Of a stretch of DNA of 33,691 nt, positions 1 through 7,642 are shown piece after piece. Made by a program: the position numbers and the translations under genes. This DNA is from a virus. The notes beneath the pieces were generated by a model. It searched no databases. It had not been told where the DNA came from and saw nothing but the letters and a program-made list of their open reading frames with translations. The stretch lies in the IMG/VR virus record IMGVR_UViG_3300032134_000011, positions 1 through 33,691 of that record; one strand, written 5' to 3'. Numbering within the stretch: position 1 is the first letter of the stretch; each line of letters begins with the position of its first letter.

Positions 1-1401
1 ATTGGTGCTGGTGTTATGACTGGCGATGTTAACGTCGCAATTGGATATGCATCAGGTCAGCAACTTGATGGTGGAGCTGGTAATACTTTTGTTGGTGGCA
101 GTACTGGTCTTGCTCTTCAAGAAGGTGCTAGCAATGTAGCGATTGGTAATAATGCTTTTGATGCTGCTGCTAACGCAGAAACAGGGAATATAGCTATTGG
201 TAAAGATGCAATGGGAGCTATAGCCGAAGGAACAAATGCTTCAAGTGGAGCGGCTAATGTAGATTATAATGTTGCTATAGGATTTAATGCTTTCCTTGGT
301 GGTACTTTTGGAGCTCAAGAAGATTCCACAGACAGGCAGTCTATTGGTAATGTAGCTATAGGAGCCCATGCGTTAGATGCTACTGGTACAAATCCGTGTC
401 TTGGTCAAATTGCTATAGGTCAAAATGCTCTTACAAACCTCACAACTGGTGTGGAAAATACTGCTGTTGGGTATCAAGCAGGACAAGCTATGACAAGTGG
501 CTCTAATTTAACGGCTGTAGGTTATCAATCTGCACTGCTCTTGCCTGCTGGTGCTAATGCAAATACAGCAATCGGGGCTGGGGCTTTGAAGGCTGGTAAT
601 GCCTCTACAACAGACCATAATACTTGTCTTGGATATTTATCTGGGTCAGGGATTACAGGTGGCGCTCAAAATGTTTGTATTGGTTCATCAGCTGGGTCAG
701 GAATTACATCCGCTAATAATTGTGTTTTTATAGGTTCAGCTACAACTGGAGGAGTTGTAACTGGTGCTAATAATACATCTGTAGGTTATGGTGCTGGAGC
801 CGCTTTAGCTGGTGGTGATTCAAATACTTGTCTTGGGGTAGTTGCCGGAAATACAATCAGCAGTGGGGCAGGCAATGTTATAATAGGCTCAAGTTCAGAT
901 GTAGATACTGCTGATAGAAATGGAGCTATTGCTATTGGAGATGGTGCGATTACTTATGCCGCTGACAATTCAGCTGTTATTGGAGACCAATCTAATTTTG
1001 TCAGATTAGATTTTTCTGGTACTGGAAATACTTGGGTAGCTACCTCTGATGAAAGAATGAAAAAAGATATTGTAGATACAGATTTAGGACTTGATTTTGT
1101 AAATAAGTTAAGACCTATAAAATATAAGAGTATACCGCCATCAGAATGGCCTGAAGTAATAAGACCTACAAATCTTAAACCAAGTCATTATACTTCTAAA
1201 GACAAACAAATAGATGGTCTGATAGCTCAAGAAGTAATACAGGTGGTTAAAGATTTAGGCGTTACTTTTAGCGGATGTGGAAGTGGTGATGAACCTGATT
1301 CAGAAAAACAAATGTTAGAATATGCTAAATTTGTAGTACCACTTATTAAATCAATTCAAGAATTATCAGCAAAAGTAAAAGCGTTAGAAGACGCACAATA
1401 A
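1..1401 (+). CDS. Trimeric tail fibre/spike with S74 intramolecular chaperone (5' truncated)
   Basis: The frame is open to the window edge, so the start lies upstream; the first internal ATG is at 16. The first 340 or so residues are a run of short repeats built on N-x-A-I-G / N-T-x-x-G, the pattern of YadA-head or left-handed beta-roll adhesins that form trimers. The last ~115 residues are a peptidase S74 (endosialidase-type) chaperone. It begins at the TSDERMKKDI motif, with the expected self-cleavage just before the Ser codon at 1045, and ends in a predicted coiled coil (SIQELSAKVKALEDAQ). In this family the chaperone trimerises the fibre and then cuts itself off. The likely role is host-receptor binding. 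The fold call is confident; the receptor is unknown. Confidence 0.9.
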   Translation: MGAGVMTGDVNVAIGYASGQQLDGGAGNTFVGGSTGLALQEGASNVAIGNNAFDAAANAETGNIAIGKDAMGAIAEGTNASSGAANVDYNVAIGFNAFLGGTFGAQEDSTDRQSIGNVAIGAHALDATGTNPCLGQIAIGQNALTNLTTGVENTAVGYQAGQAMTSGSNLTAVGYQSALLLPAGANANTAIGAGALKAGNASTTDHNTCLGYLSGSGITGGAQNVCIGSSAGSGITSANNCVFIGSATTGGVVTGANNTSVGYGAGAALAGGDSNTCLGVVAGNTISSGAGNVIIGSSSDVDTADRNGAIAIGDGAITYAADNSAVIGDQSNFVRLDFSGTGNTWVATSDERMKKDIVDTDLGLDFVNKLRPIKYKSIPPSEWPEVIRPTNLKPSHYTSKDKQIDGLIAQEVIQVVKDLGVTFSGCGSGDEPDSEKQMLEYAKFVVPLIKSIQELSAKVKALEDAQ

Positions 1402-1420
1402 TTAATTAACAGGAGATAAA

Positions 1421-1744
1421 ATGCATAATTATAAGGCATTAAAAGCGGCAAGTAAAGCATCGGTTCAGAAAGTCAAAGTGATTGACCAAGCTAAAGTAGA
1501 TGAAGTCAAAGATGACGATGGTGTTGTTACAACGATAGCTCGAGCAGAACGGTCTCACGAAGAACTACAAGTAGTTTGTAAGAGTTATAACTCTCAGACT
1601 GGCGAAGCTCAAGATGACTCTGTGAGGGCTTACTTACTTTCAGATGTGAAGCGTGAAGTAGACCATTGTAAAGCTGATGTTGTAAGAATCGAAGCTCATC
1701 AAGCCGAATGGGAACAATTAGAAACAGATTTAAAAGCTCTTTAG
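1421..1744 (+). CDS. Small charged protein downstream of the fibre
   Basis: This 107-aa protein starts at an ATG preceded by AGGAG six bases upstream, 19 bp after the fibre stop. It is rich in Asp, Glu and Lys, has no membrane segment or signal peptide, and is predicted mostly helical. I do not recognise a family. Its place directly after the fibre would suit a fibre-assembly or fibre-associated protein, but nothing in the sequence proves that. Confidence 0.75.
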   Translation: MHNYKALKAASKASVQKVKVIDQAKVDEVKDDDGVVTTIARAERSHEELQVVCKSYNSQTGEAQDDSVRAYLLSDVKREVDHCKADVVRIEAHQAEWEQLETDLKAL

Positions 1745-1784
1745 TGAGTAAAATACTACTCGCATGAGTACAATACTACGCACA
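1745..1784 (+). repeat. Near-perfect tandem direct repeat, two ~20-bp units
   Basis: Unit 1 is TGAGTAAAATACTACTCGCA (1745-1764). Unit 2, TGAGTACAATACTACGCACA (1765-1784), follows directly and differs by one substitution and a one-base shift near its end. The pair fills most of the gap between two plus-strand genes, upstream of the 1799 start. It could be a regulatory site or a replication-slippage duplication. Confidence 0.7.
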
Positions 1785-1798
1785 GTGGATAATGCATA

Positions 1799-2140
1799 AT
1801 GGCACAAGAGTTATCACCAGACAGTAAATTTACGCTTAGTTTACAGACTATGATTGGAGCTTCCATGGGGATAGCTTCACTTGTCGGAATGTGGTATATG
1901 CTTCAAGCTGACATACAAGAGGCTAAAGAGTTACCCGTGCCTTTGTCTCTATTCTCTCAGGAGTATCCAAGTAAGGGCATTAGTGATTACAACTGGAGTC
2001 CGTCCTACGAACAGTATAAACAGCAGGTAGGCAACCTTCAAGAAAACCAAGATGACATCTACGAGATTATTGAAGGACTTCAAGATGAAATTAAAGAACT
2101 AAATAAACAGATTACAAACTTAAGAATTGCAGTTCAATGA
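1799..2140 (+). CDS. Single-pass membrane protein with C-terminal coiled coil
   Basis: The protein has 113 aa. Residues ~12-35 form a hydrophobic helix (QTMIGASMGIASLVGMWYML). The last ~45 residues are a charged heptad-like helix (NLQENQDDIYEIIEGL onward). The topology suits a holin, antiholin or spanin-like component, and it opens a cluster of tiny membrane genes that ends at an endolysin candidate. No family is recognised from sequence alone. Its last codons overlap the next gene by ATGA. An alternative upstream ATG at 1792 is out of frame. Confidence 0.75.
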   Translation: MAQELSPDSKFTLSLQTMIGASMGIASLVGMWYMLQADIQEAKELPVPLSLFSQEYPSKGISDYNWSPSYEQYKQQVGNLQENQDDIYEIIEGLQDEIKELNKQITNLRIAVQ

Positions 2141-2532
2141 GGTGGTTACTATTATTATCATTGGCTTTCGGTCAACCAGCACAACAACAAGTAAACGATG
2201 CGAATTTTTTGGGAGCAATCTACAAAGGAATGCACTTAGTAAGGTTTACTGCCGAATGGTCAGATGACAATAAACAGAATTTTTATCAAGGAAAGTTTAT
2301 TGTGGATGGGGATAGTGCTTATCATGGCACTATGATAATGATACTCCCAGCAAAAAATATTCCAGAGACAGTAAGAAAATTAAGACTGCGGAATTTCCCA
2401 AGTGTTATTTTATTCAAAGATGGTAAAAAGAAAAAAGTTTGGAAAGCTGATTTTGATGGGAATTTAGATTTAACAACAGAACAAGTCCGAAAAGCTATTG
2501 ACTGGCATTCGGCGGTTTTAAAAGGTTATTAA
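2137..2532 (+). CDS. Secreted thioredoxin-fold protein lacking the CxxC redox pair
   Basis: The 131-aa protein starts with a short hydrophobic signal-like segment (MRWLLLLSLAFGQ). The body then reads like thioredoxin: beta strand LVRFTAEW at the place of the usual active site, followed by SDDNKQ instead of CGPC, then a cis-proline-type strand NFPSVILFKDGKK and a final helix. There is no cysteine in the protein, so it cannot be a disulphide oxidoreductase. It overlaps the preceding gene by ATGA and ends one base before the next start, so the three are probably co-translated. A structural or binding role in the envelope or virion is more likely than redox chemistry. The fold call is moderately sure. 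Confidence 0.7.
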   Translation: MRWLLLLSLAFGQPAQQQVNDANFLGAIYKGMHLVRFTAEWSDDNKQNFYQGKFIVDGDSAYHGTMIMILPAKNIPETVRKLRLRNFPSVILFKDGKKKKVWKADFDGNLDLTTEQVRKAIDWHSAVLKGY

Positions 2533-2859
2533 ATGCTTAAACCAATAGGATACTTCATCGCAGGAATTTTCGCAGGAATTACAATTTCCCTATTAATGAA
2601 AGATGCCAAGCCTGTTGAGAAGATAGCTATATACGATAGATACAGAGTACGATATGATTATCCTCATTATTATAGGGGTGGATACGATTACTATTACAGA
2701 CCTTTAGAATATCGTGGTGGTGCCCGCAATCAATCTAATACAAGGAATGATGAGGGTAAGCGAAGAGGTGGTGGAAAACCAAGAACGACTCCTCCAGTAG
2801 AACGTGGTGAAACACGTACTGGTGGAAATGTACCTCAAAATGATAGGAAGAAAAATTGA
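2533..2859 (+). CDS. Membrane-anchored Tyr/Arg/Gly-rich small protein
   Basis: The 108-aa protein has an N-terminal membrane helix (residues ~5-22, IGYFIAGIFAGITISLLM). A Tyr/Arg-rich stretch follows (many YR, YD and YY pairs, residues ~35-65). The tail is a low-complexity basic Gly/Arg/Pro/Asn region. Low-complexity basic tails of this sort can bind nucleic acid, polysaccharide or membrane, but no family is recognised. Its start abuts the stop of the thioredoxin-like gene. Confidence 0.7.
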   Translation: MLKPIGYFIAGIFAGITISLLMKDAKPVEKIAIYDRYRVRYDYPHYYRGGYDYYYRPLEYRGGARNQSNTRNDEGKRRGGGKPRTTPPVERGETRTGGNVPQNDRKKN

Positions 2860-2948
2860 ATCAGAAATTTGGAAATTTATATGCGAGATTTTTATTCTTA
2901 TTTGCAATATGGACAACAATCGCATTTGTAACTGGAATAGGATGGTAA
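2856..2948 (+). CDS. 30-aa single-membrane-helix micro-protein (TTG start)
   Basis: A TTG at 2856 overlaps the stop of the previous gene (TTGA) and is preceded by AGGAAG six bases upstream. The product reads MNQKFGNLYARFLFLF followed by AIWTTIAFVTGIGW, i.e. a short polar head and one hydrophobic helix. The frame fills the gap exactly to one base before the next start. Spacing, ribosome site and hydrophobicity favour a real gene. Confidence 0.6.
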   Translation: MNQKFGNLYARFLFLFAIWTTIAFVTGIGW

Positions 2949-2949
2949 C

Positions 2950-3180
2950 GTGAAAAAAATAGATTTACAAGGAGCGATTCTTGCAGGCGTAGGAACTTTA
3001 ATAATAGGTTTAACAGGATGGCTAATGACTACTACACTTGGTGTTGATAAAGACCAAGATGTTATGGAAGTTAGATTAGACCATGCTGAAGAAAATTATG
3101 ATAAGTTAAGATTGGATAGTCCGAATCATTCTATGGATACTTGTCCAGTATGTATGCATATGAAGTTAGGATACAAGTGA
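2950..3180 (+). CDS. Small membrane protein with a CPVC motif (GTG start)
   Basis: The 76-aa protein starts with GTG at 2950. Residues ~9-27 form a membrane helix (AILAGVGTLIIGLTGWLM). A charged helix follows, then DTCPVCMHMK near the C-terminus. The single CxxC could bind metal as a dimer or form a disulphide. No family is recognised. It overlaps the next start by GTGA. Confidence 0.65.
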   Translation: MKKIDLQGAILAGVGTLIIGLTGWLMTTTLGVDKDQDVMEVRLDHAEENYDKLRLDSPNHSMDTCPVCMHMKLGYK

Positions 3181-3335
3181 CATGGTTTTATTTACATTGT
3201 GTGATTGCGGTTGTGGTTCTGATTGCGGATGCAAGGGGAACTCTTGAGCCTGCTATTACTAAATGGGAAAAGAAATTGGGAATACCAGTCCCAGAAGAAA
3301 TCGTAAAAGAAGTTGAACAAAGAAACGATGATTAA
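3177..3335 (+). CDS. Small single-pass membrane protein (GTG start)
   Basis: I place the start at GTG 3177, overlapping the previous stop as GTGA, with AGGA about 8 bases upstream. An in-frame TTG at 3141 would lie deep inside the upstream gene. The 52-aa product has an N-terminal hydrophobic segment (FYLHCVIAVVVLIA). A charged helix then ends in EEIVKEVEQRNDD. Topology is the only clue; it fits the lysis-type micro-gene cluster. Confidence 0.6.
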   Translation: MTWFYLHCVIAVVVLIADARGTLEPAITKWEKKLGIPVPEEIVKEVEQRNDD

Positions 3336-3356
3336 CAATAAAAACAAGGAAATGAA

Positions 3357-3596
3357 ATGGCCAAAAAACAAAACAAAAAAGAAAAAGAGCCCTTTCTTAA
3401 CATTGACGGAGCTGAATATTCCGTTGATGAGCTTAACGACAATCAGAAGCTGATGGTGCAACATCTATCAGACTTAAATAGGAAGATTGATAGTGCAAAC
3501 TTTAATCTTCAGCAATTGCAATTTGGAAGACAAGCATTCGTTGATGCTTTGAAAGCTTCTATTGATGAAGCACCAGATAGCGACGACTCAGAATAG
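3357..3596 (+). CDS. Small soluble protein resembling DUF6447
   Basis: The 79-aa protein is preceded by AAGGAAATGAA. A basic N-terminus is followed by a beta-type motif (FLNIDGAEYSVDELNDNQK), then one long helix with the heptads LNRKIDSANFNLQQLQFGRQAF, and an acidic tail. The I-D/N-G-x-E/K-Y, D-E-L, Q-L-x-x-G-R-x-A pattern resembles DUF6447, small phage proteins of unknown function. The family call rests on memory of the pattern. It is the only clearly soluble member of this cluster. Confidence 0.65.
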   Translation: MAKKQNKKEKEPFLNIDGAEYSVDELNDNQKLMVQHLSDLNRKIDSANFNLQQLQFGRQAFVDALKASIDEAPDSDDSE

Positions 3597-3747
3597 CAGT
3601 CTAATAGATAAAGCCATAGTCTCGGCTATGATGATTGAATCTATTATAATTGCTTTTAGTATTAGAGATGATATGTTTTTATCGGTAGCGATAGGAGCAT
3701 TGGTGGTAATAGGACTACGAGCAACTAAGAAAGTGATAGATGATTGA
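3565..3747 (+). CDS. Small membrane protein, two hydrophobic segments
   Basis: I choose ATG 3565; an in-frame TTG sits one codon upstream. The gene overlaps the end of the preceding one by ~32 nt in another frame. The 60-aa product has two hydrophobic stretches (AIVSAMMIESIIIAFSI and FLSVAIGALVVIGL) separated by the charged turn RDD, a hairpin-like topology seen in small holins. It overlaps the next gene's ATG. Confidence 0.6.
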   Translation: MKHQIATTQNSSLIDKAIVSAMMIESIIIAFSIRDDMFLSVAIGALVVIGLRATKKVIDD

Positions 3748-4054
3748 TTCTAAGGTTTTCAACTTATATGCAGAATATGGTGCTATTGGAATAATAGTAG
3801 TTTTATTTGCTATGATGATAATCAATTTGATTAAAAGTCAGAAGATGCAGAATGAAGACTTAGATAAGATTAGACAATCAATTGCCAAAGCTGAGACTAA
3901 AATGGCTAATGTTGAAAGTGTGGTGTTAAAGATGTTGGACAGATGGAATCGTTCAGATGAAATCTCTCAAAGACATAGAGAAGACATAGTTAGGGAATTA
4001 AATGATGTTACAGATGACTTAGCATACTTAAAAGGTAGGATAAACGGAAAGTGA
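3740..4054 (+). CDS. Membrane protein with long coiled coil (holin/spanin-like topology)
   Basis: The protein has 104 aa. An N-terminal membrane helix at ~13-33 (GAIGIIVVLFAMMIINLI) is followed by ~70 residues of charged helix. One N-terminal helix plus a periplasmic coiled coil is the topology of inner-membrane spanins and some holin accessory proteins, but no family signature is visible. It overlaps its neighbours on both sides by 8 and 4 nt. Confidence 0.65.
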   Translation: MIDSKVFNLYAEYGAIGIIVVLFAMMIINLIKSQKMQNEDLDKIRQSIAKAETKMANVESVVLKMLDRWNRSDEISQRHREDIVRELNDVTDDLAYLKGRINGK

Positions 4055-4308
4055 ATAAAAATCAAGTGGACAGTTGGAGAACAGATACTCAAGCCAGACT
4101 TGAGGAGTTGACCGTTATGAGTGCGAAGCAATCAGGTGAAATAACTCATATTAAAGAAACAGTAGACGATATCAAAGTTTTAGTTAAGGAACAGAATGGA
4201 AGAGTTCGTGTATTAGAATCTTCTGTATCAAGTATACAGAGTGTAGGTTCTTTTGTAGCCCTTGTATTCGGTTCATTAATCGGATGGTTATATAAAGGAG
4301 ATGTATAA
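4051..4308 (+). CDS. XhlA-like coiled-coil protein with C-terminal membrane helix (GTG start)
   Basis: The 85-aa protein starts with GTG, overlapping the previous stop as GTGA. Residues ~10-60 are a coiled coil (TQARLEELTVMSAKQSGEI onward). Residues ~66-80 are a membrane helix (VGSFVALVFGSLIGWLY) followed by the tail KGDV. Coiled coil then tail anchor is the layout of haemolysin XhlA proteins of phage lysis cassettes. The match is by layout, not by a diagnostic motif. Confidence 0.65.
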   Translation: MNKNQVDSWRTDTQARLEELTVMSAKQSGEITHIKETVDDIKVLVKEQNGRVRVLESSVSSIQSVGSFVALVFGSLIGWLYKGDV

Positions 4309-4544
4309 TGGAATGGATTCAGAGTAATTGGGTAAGTATTGCGGGTGCAGTCGCTGTAGTAGGCGGCGGTTTGTATATACCATTTGTAAGGGGACTGGTT
4401 ATTACAGGACTTAAAACTGTAGTTAGTGAAGCAGTACTAAAGAAAGTTGCTATACAAGTTGTCGAAAAGCTTGTTAAATCAAGTAAGAATAAGTTAGATG
4501 ATATTTGGTTTGCCCAGTTTAAAAAGAATGTATCTGATTCTTAG
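4308..4544 (+). CDS. Small membrane protein, holin candidate
   Basis: The 78-aa protein starts at an ATG overlapping the previous stop (TAATG). A hydrophobic Gly/Val/Ala segment covers residues ~9-25 (SIAGAVAVVGGGLYIPFV). Two amphipathic helices with many Val/Lys residues follow. It is the last membrane gene before the endolysin candidate, which is where a holin often sits. Family not recognised. Confidence 0.6.
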   Translation: MEWIQSNWVSIAGAVAVVGGGLYIPFVRGLVITGLKTVVSEAVLKKVAIQVVEKLVKSSKNKLDDIWFAQFKKNVSDS

Positions 4545-4557
4545 ACTTTACGTCTAA
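4541..4557 (+). promoter_or_regulatory. Hairpin over the stop codon, upstream of the endolysin start
   Basis: TTAGAC / GTCTAA forms a perfect 6-bp stem with a 5-nt loop and includes the stop codon of the upstream gene. It is followed by CAAAAAAG and then TTTTT directly before the ATG at 4571. It is not a classic terminator, because the A-run precedes the short T-run. No Shine-Dalgarno site precedes the ATG, so the structure might control endolysin translation. Confidence 0.4.
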
Positions 4558-4570
4558 CAAAAAAGTTTTT

Positions 4571-5059
4571 ATGATTAGTATAAATCAAATCCGTTCATTG
4601 GTAAAGCGTACATGCTCTGCTATGGGTGAAAAATTTGCGTCCGATGATGCAGTAGAACTTGTTCTGGTAACTGGAATAGTTGAATCTGGATATAGGTATC
4701 TAAGACAACTTGGTGATGGCCCAGCTCGCTCGTTCTGGCAAGTAGAGCCAGCAACCTGTGTAGATAATCTTATACACTATCTTAAGCATAGAAAGTCATT
4801 AATAGTAAGTTGTGCAGAGGCCAGTCGTGTAGATAGTAAGTATTGGCAAGTGTATGATGAAGATATTTGGGCTGATATACTTGAAAAAAATATAGCAGCT
4901 GGTATAGTTCATTGTCGTTTAAAGTATTGGAGAGTTCCTAAACCTGTACCAAATACCACACAAGGCAAGGCAGATTATTGGAAGAAGTATTACAATAGTG
5001 AAGGTGGAGCTGGTAATCCAGAACACTTTGTTGAAGCTGCGAATAAATGGTTAGTATGA
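4571..5059 (+). CDS. Lysozyme/transglycosylase-like endolysin candidate
   Basis: The protein has 162 aa. The segment TGIVESGYRYLRQLGDGPAR followed by SFWQVEPAT (residues ~34-62) resembles the lysozyme-like fold seen in phage muralytic proteins. Glu38 in I-V-E-S-G is in the position of the catalytic acid, and GPARSFWQVEP takes the place of the usual GLxQ substrate-groove motif. The C-terminal half is rich in Trp and Tyr. There is no signal peptide, so export would need the small membrane proteins just upstream. Together these suggest the lysin of a holin-endolysin cassette. Cleavage specificity cannot be read, and a virion-associated muralytic role remains possible. Confidence 0.65.
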   Translation: MISINQIRSLVKRTCSAMGEKFASDDAVELVLVTGIVESGYRYLRQLGDGPARSFWQVEPATCVDNLIHYLKHRKSLIVSCAEASRVDSKYWQVYDEDIWADILEKNIAAGIVHCRLKYWRVPKPVPNTTQGKADYWKKYYNSEGGAGNPEHFVEAANKWLV

Positions 5060-5086
5060 AATTAAATAATAAAGCATATAGAAATA

Positions 5087-7450
5087 ATGCCTAAACAATT
5101 TAAAACATATACTAGATTTGAAGGTGGTTTAAATACTAAGACTGATGCTCGCTCCATTCAAGACAATGAATTAGCAGTGGCTAATAATGTTACGATTGAT
5201 GAGTTTGGAACTATACAGCAATGCGGTAAGGCAAATGACAACACCTCTGATTATGCTGTTCCCGCAATTGATGCTTCTCAGGCTGGGTATGGCTTATTTC
5301 AGTCTACATTTGATTATAATGCTGGCGGTACTAATACTCCCACTGTTAGGACTTTTTTAGCAGATACAGATGATACTTCGGATACCAGAATAGACATCTA
5401 TGATGCTGGTGGCTCTTGGGCTGCGGATATAATAGACTTAGGCTCCACCGCTGGTGGTGCAGTCATATACGATGTAGCAGATGGCGCTGTGAGAGTATGC
5501 GATACAAATTTTGGAGCTGGTAATACTCCTATGTGGTATGGATATATTAATAGAGAATTGTGGTACGAGGATGATGGCGATCAATTAGCTGATCACGATA
5601 CTTTTGCCCAATGGCTATCTACCGAACAAGGTCTTTATAAACCTTGGTCGTCAGCTAAAATAGTAACAAGTGGTGATGGTTATCCTACAGCTAGGGGTCT
5701 TGTTGGGTCAACTCTTGGTATAGAAGGAGCCCTAGAAACCGATTCGTCTTCAAGTAGTGTAGCAGTTACTTTCACTGCTGGAACCCTTGGAGTCGGAACA
5801 GTCGACAGGGCTCATATAAATGCCTCATTAGACCTAGGGCTACATAAACTTAGAGATTTTAGCGACGATCAAACGAAGGGTATTGCAACTTATGTTGATG
5901 AAGACCAGGTAACGGTTGACTCTGCATGGAGTCTTGTTTCTGATGCAACAGTGTTTATTGCTCCTGATGCAGGTCTTGGGTTCAATGTAGAGATTGTTCA
6001 AGCAGCTGCTACCGCAGTATCTGAAAGCGGTATGACAGCAGCTACATATGAATTTGCGCAAACATTCATATATGATGAAATTCAAGAAACGTTACCGTCT
6101 GAAATGGCTGGATTTATAACTGTTGCTGCTAGTAAATATTTAAAGGTTAGTATAATAGCGACTAGACCTTATAATAAAAGAATAACAGGTGGGAGAATAT
6201 ATTGGAGAGATAGTACTACAAAAGGAAAATGGGAATTATTAGCAGATATATCTCTTATTCATGGATGTAGAACAAGTCTTGACGAAGAATACAAAGGGTG
6301 GACATCAAGGCAGGTCTCATCAAAGGTTTGCACCGTAAGTATTGGTGCTCATAATTTAGATACATTTGAAACAATCAATAGTTACCCATCTGATGTTGAT
6401 TTTAATCATATTGGCGAAGCTGGTCTTGGGTATAAAACAAGTGTAGTTTCTAATCGAAGAAGATTTATTGCAAGTGTTAAAACAAAATCTGAGGTAACTG
6501 GATTAGGTATTCATAATGCAGATAGAATAATGTATAGCGAAATTAATAAATTTGATACTATTATTCCTAATAACTTTATAGATATAGGTGTTAATGATGG
6601 AGAAAGTTTTATTAAGGTTGAATCCTTTGCAGATAGATTACTTGCCTTTAAAGAAAAAACTTTATATATTATTAATATAGGTGGAGGTTCTGACACTCAA
6701 TGGTTTTTAGAATCCGAACATAAAAATATGGGTGTAGGATTTCACGCAGCTACTGTAAAAACAGACTTTGGTGTAGCTTGGGTTAATAAAAATGGTTTAT
6801 TCTTTTATGACGGATCGAAAATAACTAATTTACAAACCAAAATATTAGAGTCTGAATGGTCTGGCTTTGTTAACTCTGATACTATGCTTGGATACGAGCC
6901 AAGTCATAAACATTTAGTTGTTATAAGGGATGCTGATAATGAATCTTCAGATAATGGCGATGCTTATGTATATAGTTTTATTACGAACTCATTTACATTT
7001 GTAGAAGATTTGGTTTACGATAATGATAAGACTAACCCTATAACAGATGCTTATAATCAAATGACGCTAGGAGCTGGATTAGATGAGTTAGAATCATATA
7101 CAGGAGATGCGTCTGCCTTTGGAAATAAATTTGATATAACATTAAAAGATGATGACTTTGGTCTGCCTAATATTGTTAAAAAGATTTATGGGGTAACGGT
7201 AGAATATGTAAGTAGTGCTTCTAATTCTAATGCTGTAAAATATTTACTTACTAGCGATAGCGGTGCTAAATCTACCGGCAACATAGGCGACCTAGCAACC
7301 GCTGCTGGTGGTGGAGTTAGTAAGGTTGATTTTACGACACCATTGCTGGCTTCTTCATTTCAAGTAAGAATAGATATGGACGGAGATAGTACTCATACAG
7401 TAAGTAACGTAGGTGTAGAATATAGACCTATATATAAAAGAGTTACATAA
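5087..7450 (+). CDS. Large virion protein, tail/stabilisation-type, beta-rich
   Basis: The protein has 787 aa. The N-terminus (FEGGLNTKTDARSIQDNELA, then NNVTIDEFGTIQQCGK) matches the opening seen in podovirus tail or head-stabilisation proteins of the P22 gp10 type: a Gly-Leu-Asn start, then 'N..E...NV.ID..G....R.G'. The middle and C-terminal parts are strand-rich. They include propeller-like blades (residues ~480-590: RLLAFKEKTLYIINIGGG, GVAWVNKNGLFFYDGSKI). It is probably part of the tail hub or neck. Family assignment is tentative. It starts 27 bp after the endolysin stop with no clear ribosome site, and its stop overlaps the next start. Confidence 0.6.
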   Translation: MPKQFKTYTRFEGGLNTKTDARSIQDNELAVANNVTIDEFGTIQQCGKANDNTSDYAVPAIDASQAGYGLFQSTFDYNAGGTNTPTVRTFLADTDDTSDTRIDIYDAGGSWAADIIDLGSTAGGAVIYDVADGAVRVCDTNFGAGNTPMWYGYINRELWYEDDGDQLADHDTFAQWLSTEQGLYKPWSSAKIVTSGDGYPTARGLVGSTLGIEGALETDSSSSSVAVTFTAGTLGVGTVDRAHINASLDLGLHKLRDFSDDQTKGIATYVDEDQVTVDSAWSLVSDATVFIAPDAGLGFNVEIVQAAATAVSESGMTAATYEFAQTFIYDEIQETLPSEMAGFITVAASKYLKVSIIATRPYNKRITGGRIYWRDSTTKGKWELLADISLIHGCRTSLDEEYKGWTSRQVSSKVCTVSIGAHNLDTFETINSYPSDVDFNHIGEAGLGYKTSVVSNRRRFIASVKTKSEVTGLGIHNADRIMYSEINKFDTIIPNNFIDIGVNDGESFIKVESFADRLLAFKEKTLYIINIGGGSDTQWFLESEHKNMGVGFHAATVKTDFGVAWVNKNGLFFYDGSKITNLQTKILESEWSGFVNSDTMLGYEPSHKHLVVIRDADNESSDNGDAYVYSFITNSFTFVEDLVYDNDKTNPITDAYNQMTLGAGLDELESYTGDASAFGNKFDITLKDDDFGLPNIVKKIYGVTVEYVSSASNSNAVKYLLTSDSGAKSTGNIGDLATAAGGGVSKVDFTTPLLASSFQVRIDMDGDSTHTVSNVGVEYRPIYKRVT

Positions 7451-7641
7451 TGAGTATTGATAGAGAAAAAAGATTTTTATACAATTCTAAAAAACCTGAT
7501 GGAAAGCTTCAAATTGGGTTTCCTGCTCGTGCGTCTGGTAATAATGGCGAGGAAAGAATTGTTAAGACACCAGATGGTAAGCTAAGGCTATATAGAAAAG
7601 AGCTTGGTGCTTGGTATTATTTAGAATTTACAAGGAGTTAG
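7450..7641 (+). CDS. Small conserved-looking virion-region protein
   Basis: The 63-aa protein overlaps the stop of the large tail-type gene (TAATG). It is basic and beta-rich, with a repeated phrase: KPDGKLQIGF near residue 15 and TPDGKLRLYRKE near residue 40. The xPDGKLxxxx repeat suggests two matching beta hairpins. No family is recognised. Its position suggests a structural accessory. Confidence 0.65.
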   Translation: MSIDREKRFLYNSKKPDGKLQIGFPARASGNNGEERIVKTPDGKLRLYRKELGAWYYLEFTRS

Positions 7642-7642
7642 T

